64,000 nucleotides of DNA, from NCBI GenBank assembly GCA_900317745.1, contig ONHW01000003.1, positions 62,001-126,000 of the forward strand, given 5' to 3'. A program made the position numbers and the translations under genes. Source of the stretch: an uncultured Bacteroidales bacterium (lineage in GTDB: Bacteria > Bacteroidota > Bacteroidia > Bacteroidales > Paludibacteraceae). Of this stretch, positions 60,455 through 64,000 are shown one piece after another. Below the pieces are notes generated by a model. The model was given only the letters and a program-made list of their open reading frames with translations. It was not told where the DNA came from and did no database searches. Positions within the stretch are counted from its first letter, which is position 1. Each line of letters begins with the position of its first letter.

Positions 60455-60834
60455 TCATAATCGGTGCTGATGAACGATTCAATCTCTCGGCGGTCTTTCT
60501 TCGTAGGCCGCCCAGTGCCGCGGTCACGGCTGCCGTTGCCCGCCATGCGGGCGAGTTCGAGCAGTTCGAGTTGCTCTTTGGGAGTCTCGTCACGCATATA
60601 ATCCGGCACGAGTTTGGCGCCGAGGCGGTGTTCGCAGAGCTGGAGAATACGGTAGGTGTAGGTTATCGGCCCTTTTCTGACGGTAAACACATCGCCCACA
60701 TGAAAGGCGCGCGAAGGTTTGACCTCTACGCCGCTGAGCTTGACGCGGCCGTTCTTGCACGCGTCGGCGGCTATGCTGCGCGTCTTGTAGATGCGCATAG
60801 CAAACAAATATTTGTCAACTCTTACTTCTGCCAT
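60412..60834 (-). CDS. hslR: RNA-binding S4-domain protein (Hsp15 family)
   Basis: A 140-residue protein. The N-terminal S4 domain (MAEVRVDKYLFAMRIYKTRS, ADACKNGRVKLSGVEVKPSR) is followed by a basic helix typical of Hsp15 (GNGSRDRGTGRPTKKDRRE). Hsp15 recycles stalled 50S subunits carrying a nascent chain. The acidic tail DSLDDDEEEE is read from the same bases as the poly-Ser tail of the NhaC gene on the other strand. It lies just upstream of hairpin repeats, with pth as its other minus-strand neighbour. Confidence 0.92.
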   Translation of the reverse strand: MAEVRVDKYLFAMRIYKTRSIAADACKNGRVKLSGVEVKPSRAFHVGDVFTVRKGPITYTYRILQLCEHRLGAKLVPDYMRDETPKEQLELLELARMAGNGSRDRGTGRPTKKDRREIESFISTDYDYMFDSLDDDEEEE

Positions 60835-60838
60835 AATC

Positions 60839-60934
60839 TTTCAGCGCAGCGGTCTGTCTTCTGTCAGCGATAGCGGTCTGTCAGTGAGCAACGCGAACGG
60901 TCTGTCTTCTGTCAGCGTAGCGGTCTATATTCTA
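60839..60934 (-). repeat. four hairpin repeats between pth and hslR
   Basis: Read on the minus strand: AGACCG-CTACG-CTGACAG, AGACCG-TTCGCGTTGCTCA-CTGACAG, AGACCG-CTATCG-CTGACAG, AGACCG-CTGCG-CTGA. Flanks are constant and middles differ. The end touches the pth stop codon. Confidence 0.9.
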
Positions 60935-61489
60935 ATTATACTGATTCATCGTCCTGTCAACGCCCTGCAGGCAGAACGAAGGAATGATCTCGGCTATGCG
61001 GTCGAGACGCTCGTCAAGGATCTTCTTCTCGTCGTCCGTCCAACTGCCCAAGACGAAGTTGATCTGTGCGCCGCGTGTGAACTCGTTGCCTATGCCGAAG
61101 CGTACGCGGCTGTAGTTGGGCGTGCCGAGTACCTGCTGGATATGTTTCAGCCCGTTGTGACCGCCGTCGCTGCCTTGCTTGCGGATGCGAATCGTGCCGA
61201 AGGGTAGGTTGAGATCGTCCACTATGACGAGCATGTTCTCTACTGCTATATTTTCCTCGTTGAGCCAGTAGCGCACGGCGTTACCGCTTAGGTTCATGTA
61301 GGTTGAGGGCTTGAGCAATACGAGTTCGGCGTTCTTCACGCGGCACTTGCCAACGAACCCGTAGCGTTTGTCCGCCCAGGTCACGTCGTGCTTGGCGGCA
61401 AAGCGGTCAATCGCCATAAATCCTATGTTATGACGCGTATTGGCATACTCGTCACCTATGTTTCCTAATCCTACTATAAGGTATTTCAT
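60932..61489 (-). CDS. pth: peptidyl-tRNA hydrolase
   Basis: A 185-residue enzyme releasing tRNA from stalled peptidyl-tRNA. Family motifs are [20 protein letters not shown] (catalytic His20), [25 protein letters not shown]-like [14 protein letters not shown], and [20 protein letters not shown]. Its leader, between the promoter (61623-61654) and start codon, consists mostly of four hairpin repeats. It is followed on the minus strand by the hslR gene; both act on stalled ribosomes, so co-transcription makes sense. Confidence 0.96.
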   Translation of the reverse strand: MKYLIVGLGNIGDEYANTRHNIGFMAIDRFAAKHDVTWADKRYGFVGKCRVKNAELVLLKPSTYMNLSGNAVRYWLNEENIAVENMLVIVDDLNLPFGTIRIRKQGSDGGHNGLKHIQQVLGTPNYSRVRFGIGNEFTRGAQINFVLGSWTDDEKKILDERLDRIAEIIPSFCLQGVDRTMNQYN

Positions 61490-61491
61490 TT

Positions 61492-61616
61492 GTTAAAATG
61501 GTTTGCTGTGCAAACGTTAAGTAGTTAAAATGGTTTGCCGGCGCAAACGTTAAGTAGTTAAAATGGTTTGCTGCACAAACGTTAAGTAGTTAAAATGGTC
61601 GCTATGCGACGTTAAA
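61492..61616 (-). repeat. four 32-bp hairpin repeats in the pth leader
   Basis: Constant part GTTAAAATG and CGTTAAGTA; hairpins GTTTGC-TGT-GCAAAC (the arm ends in G), GTTTGC-CGGC-GCAAAC, GTTTG-CTGCA-CAAAC, and GTCGC-TAT-GCGAC (plus-strand reading). The last unit has a different stem on both sides, so pairing is kept while sequence changes. Confidence 0.9.
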
Positions 61617-61622
61617 CGAATG

Positions 61623-61654
61623 CAAAGATACGAAAAAAAATGCACATTTGCAAA
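61623..61654 (-). promoter_or_regulatory. promoter of pth (minus strand)
   Basis: On the minus strand: TTTG (61654-61651), 20 nt CAAATGTGCATTTTTTTTCG, TATCTTTG (61630-61623). It is nearly identical in layout to the plus-strand promoter at 25511. Confidence 0.8.
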
Positions 61655-61827
61655 CTTTCCCGAAGAAAAATGTGCGTGCTCGTGCGTTTTGTTGATTTTT
61701 GACCAAAAATGACAGGCGAAGTGGCAGATTGCGTTCACCACTGATGCATGTAGTGAATCGCGTGAAAATAATTGTTTCCACGCGACCATCACGGGACCAT
61801 CTCCCGAGAACACCCTAAGCAAAACCC

Positions 61828-61864
61828 AATCAAGGCAAGGATTTCTCCCTGCCTTGATTTTTTA
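61828..61864. terminator. intrinsic terminator, probably bidirectional
   Basis: Arms AATCAAGGCAAGG (61828-61840) and CCCTGCCTTGATT (61847-61859) pair over 13 positions with one mismatch or wobble; TTTTTT follows on the plus strand. It lies where minus-strand transcripts of the ATPase gene should end. Confidence 0.7.
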
Positions 61865-61884
61865 ATTTGTCGGACAAATGTCGG

Positions 61885-61956
61885 TTATTTCACCTCTACG
61901 CCTTGGATAGTGTAAGTCTTGTTGGCGTGGAGGATGAAGACCTGACCGTTTGTGTA
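61885..61956 (-). pseudogene. remnant of an exported-protein C-terminal tail
   Basis: Directly after the stop of the ATPase gene, and in the same frame, about 23 codons read YT-NGQVFILHANKTYTIQGVEVK and stop. This matches the last residues of the protein at 63544 (NGQVLIIRDGKTYTVQGVEVR), but with enough differences to come from another paralogue. The body of that gene is absent, as if the ATPase gene replaced or was inserted into it. Confidence 0.7.
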
Positions 61957-63303
61957 TTATATATTAGCTATTGCATAAAGTGGAATAATGTCTATTCCAT
62001 CCTTCTCCAACAGCGAGAAATTCTCCATCGAACAGCGAATAGCATGCGTGAGATTTTTCTTCTCCATGAACAGCCTGAGACTCTTCATCTTGCCGCTTGT
62101 GCCGGACTTAACTTCCATCGGCAGCACTTTCATGTCACGTGACAAGATATAATCCACCTCTGATGTTGTTCCGTTCGCAAGATTCTCCCAGTAGAACAAC
62201 TCAAATTTACGTTTCGGAGAGGCATATTTGATAAGTTCTAGCCCGGCTACCATCTCTGTCAAACTACCTTTATCCACTAAGTCGGCTGCAGTAGCCGTCA
62301 ATATATCTTGCGTCAGTTCGTGCGCATCATTAGCATCCATATTAAGCAGGCTCAACAGCAGTCCACTGTCTAACAGAATATATTTTGTGAATTTTTTGTT
62401 TACTTCAGCGCCTAACGGCAATCCATTAGCTGCCGTATGTTGTACGCGGTGCAGCAGACCTGCATCACAGAGAAAGTCTAAGGCTTTCTTTACCTCATTC
62501 GTAGTATATGCGCCTTCAACGTGACTATAGACGAATTTCTTCCCTACCTGCTGCACTGCACTATGCAGCACTGCTTTGAGTAAATCCGGAGATATACGTT
62601 TAGCGTATTTTTTGAAGTCATAGTCGTAACTATCAGCAATATTCTCTATTTCCTCTTGGCATGCAAGGTAGTCGTTATGTTCAATCCACGCAACCACGCT
62701 TGCAGGCATTCCGCCGGTCATCAGGAATGTGCGGAAACTGTTTGACAACTGTTCATGTAACACATCCAATATAGGCGATTGCGGACTTGATTTGCGCTTG
62801 GCATCTATCCACATAGAATGTCCGGTTGCTGCCAAGAACTCATCAAAGGACAACGGGTACATATATAGTGACTGAATACGTCCGACACCGTAGGTTGGCA
62901 TGTCTTCCTTTAGTGCTAAATCCAATAGCGAACCAGCTGCAATAACATGCAGTTCAGGAAAATCTTCTTTGAAAAACCACAAACTATGTATCGCTTCTGG
63001 GCAGCCTTGAATCTCATCCAAAAATAGCAATGTTTCTCCTGCGACGATCGGCTGATTATACAGATTTCCTATGCCCGCTGCAATGTCATGCACGGATAGA
63101 TTGGTGGTAAAGAGCGTCTTGAGTTTAGCGTTCTTCTCAAAATTCGCTTCAATATAGTACGTGAACTGCTTGCCAAGATGATGAACGGCTGTCGATTTGC
63201 CTATCTGGCGTGCGCCACGCAGTAATAGCGGCTTGCGATTAGCTTTGTCTTTCCACTCTAAAAGTGCTTTGTCAATGGAACGTTCGATATACATATTGCG
63301 CAT
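61957..63303 (-). CDS. AAA_14/DUF4143-type ATPase
   Basis: A 448-residue protein (ATG 63303; ATG 63294 also possible). The ATPase has Walker A LLLRGARQIGKSTAVHHLG (about 26-44), Walker B TLLFLDEIQGCPEAI (about 95-110) and HVIAAGSLLDLAL. The C-terminal half is DUF4143 with ELFYWENLANGTTSEVDYIL and VLPMEVKSGTSGKMKSLRLF, a PD-(D/E)XK-like core (E-x-D...E-V-K). The family is common and mobile in Bacteroidales, with unknown role. It has its own promoter and upstream 33-bp repeats and sits between two copies of an exported-protein tail. Confidence 0.92.
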   Translation of the reverse strand: MRNMYIERSIDKALLEWKDKANRKPLLLRGARQIGKSTAVHHLGKQFTYYIEANFEKNAKLKTLFTTNLSVHDIAAGIGNLYNQPIVAGETLLFLDEIQGCPEAIHSLWFFKEDFPELHVIAAGSLLDLALKEDMPTYGVGRIQSLYMYPLSFDEFLAATGHSMWIDAKRKSSPQSPILDVLHEQLSNSFRTFLMTGGMPASVVAWIEHNDYLACQEEIENIADSYDYDFKKYAKRISPDLLKAVLHSAVQQVGKKFVYSHVEGAYTTNEVKKALDFLCDAGLLHRVQHTAANGLPLGAEVNKKFTKYILLDSGLLLSLLNMDANDAHELTQDILTATAADLVDKGSLTEMVAGLELIKYASPKRKFELFYWENLANGTTSEVDYILSRDMKVLPMEVKSGTSGKMKSLRLFMEKKNLTHAIRCSMENFSLLEKDGIDIIPLYAIANI

Positions 63304-63319
63304 TTTTAATTTGACGGAG

Positions 63320-63350
63320 CAAAGGTACAAAAAATAAATCAATTACGCAA
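63320..63350 (-). promoter_or_regulatory. promoter of the AAA_14 ATPase gene (minus strand)
   Basis: On the minus strand: TTG (63350-63348), 20 nt, TACCTTTG (63327-63320), 16 nt before the ATG at 63303. Confidence 0.8.
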
Positions 63351-63352
63351 TA

Positions 63353-63440
63353 GTTTTACAAAAACAAAGAGGAAAAACAGACTAGTTTTGCAGAAAATAA
63401 AGAGGAATAGCAACTAAAAATTACAAAAAACAAAGAGGAA
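63353..63440. repeat. three direct repeats with exact 33-bp period upstream of the ATPase promoter
   Basis: AAAGAGGAA occurs at 63366, 63399 and 63432, each preceded by a TTTTACAAAAAC-like string. Spacing of 33 bp is close to three helical turns, so a regulator could bind the same DNA face three times. Confidence 0.75.
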
Positions 63441-63543
63441 TTAGGGCTCAAACGCAATGGGGAGTTATTTGCACGTGTACCACAAATGGCAAAAAGCGCC
63501 ATTTTAGACGCTTTTTGCTTTTGTTATACCCTGGTAGGTCGAG

Positions 63544-63999
63544 TTATCTCACCTCTACGCCTTGGACGGTGTAGGTCTTCCCGTCGCGTATGATCAGCAC
63601 CTGCCCGTTGCGGAGGATCTTGCTGCTGTGCTGCTCGCCGGCTTGCAACGCATCCACGCCTGTCCAACCAGAGGTTGAGAACGCTATTGTCTTCTCATCC
63701 AGCGTTGTGCCGTTGCCATCCTTGGCGGTGATTGTCAGGTTGTATGATGTACCTTCTTCCAATCCGGTTACGGTGAACGAGAAGCCTGCCGCCTGCGCAG
63801 CATTGTCGCGTGCCGGTGCACCGAAAGCAATCTGTGTCAACTGACCGTTAGCGTTGAAGATCAGTGTGCAGACAATGTTTCCATTCTTGTCTTTGATTAC
63901 TAACTCATACGTCGCCGCATTCTCCACTACAGGCCAAGCAATATCAGCAGTGGTCGCAGTAGGCTCAACTTTCACTTCGGTCGTTTCAATCGTGCTTGC
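63544..63999 (-). CDS. C-terminal part of an exported fibronectin-III-like protein, runs off the window
   Basis: The frame is open to the right edge, so the 143 residues from the GTG at 63975 are only the end of a longer protein. They form a beta-sandwich of FN3 type (TADIAWPVVENAATYELVIK, FSFTVTGLEEGTSYNLTITA). A linker and the tail ILRNGQVLIIRDGKTYTVQG follow; such a tail is found on many exported Bacteroidales proteins and may be a short sorting or anchoring signal. It probably is a surface or secreted protein; its catalytic part, if any, lies outside. Confidence 0.8.
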   Translation of the reverse strand, partial: ASTIETTEVKVEPTATTADIAWPVVENAATYELVIKDKNGNIVCTLIFNANGQLTQIAFGAPARDNAAQAAGFSFTVTGLEEGTSYNLTITAKDGNGTTLDEKTIAFSTSGWTGVDALQAGEQHSSKILRNGQVLIIRDGKTYTVQGVEVR

Positions 64000-64000
64000 G

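Larger units (their letters stand above)
61617..61884. other. intergenic stretch with pth promoter, a GACCAT half-palindrome and a terminator
   Basis: The region holds the minus-strand pth promoter (61623-61654), a GCGACCATCACGGGACCATC element (61779-61798) related to one arm of the 19711-19800 palindrome, and the hairpin at 61828-61864. I see no gene in it. Confidence 0.6.

Noticed and set aside
1-64000. tRNA, rRNA or tmRNA genes
   Set aside because: I looked for clover-leaf patterns and conserved rRNA words between genes and saw none that I could support.

Overview
The window reads as chromosome of a Bacteroidales bacterium (probably an uncultured gut or rumen lineage). Evidence is the Bacteroidetes promoter form (TTG, about 20 nt, TAnnTTTG) found before many genes. 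Other evidence is secreted proteins ending in the NGQ..I..GKTYT..G tail common on Bacteroidales exported proteins, a PS-10/S37 peptidase, DUF4924, DUF486 and MenA. No rRNA, tRNA, CRISPR array or insertion sequence was seen.

Layout. (1) 2-16.5 kb: AT-rich surface-polysaccharide locus, all on the plus strand. It holds an FrhB-type ferredoxin/acyltransferase fusion, a mini fatty-acid cassette (ACP, SDR reductase, KAS III), an epimerase, a PP-loop enzyme, acyltransferases, a pyruvyltransferase-family protein, several glycosyltransferases and WecB. (2) 16.6-25.3 kb: accessory block with its own promoters and terminators. It holds a Panacea-type candidate toxin-antitoxin pair, a winged-helix protein, an XRE/ImmA-IrrE/PIN operon, a lysis-like trio (small membrane protein, DUF5675, small lipoprotein), four divergent MAK-type small proteins and large repeat arrays. 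(3) 25.5-44 kb: polysaccharide genes (polytopic membrane protein, GT4, ATP-grasp, PSD-like enzyme, DUF354 protein, nucleotide-sugar dehydrogenase). Interleaved with them are a Hachiman-type HamAB pair, an unlisted RiPP precursor with an RRE/radical-SAM/SPASM maturase, and a five-gene defence operon (AAA15 ATPase, PIN-like protein, GHKL-ATPase/nuclease, KwaA, KwaB). (4) 44.4-64 kb: visibly GC-richer housekeeping and secreted-protein genes (flavodoxin, S37 peptidase, NUC1 nuclease, dut, umuC, glyA, menA, nth, NhaC, hslR, pth), separated by families of short hairpin repeats.

Most notable: a 37-codon Cys-rich peptide gene at 35178-35291 followed by an 11-bp hairpin attenuator and a dedicated maturase; hairpin repeats whose stem sequence varies while pairing is kept; two four-helix-bundle genes each bracketed by inverted copies of a short repeat; and poly-G tracts of 10, 9 and 8 in polysaccharide genes that look like phase-variable contingency loci.

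All family assignments come from motif recognition by eye; no database search or structure prediction was run.
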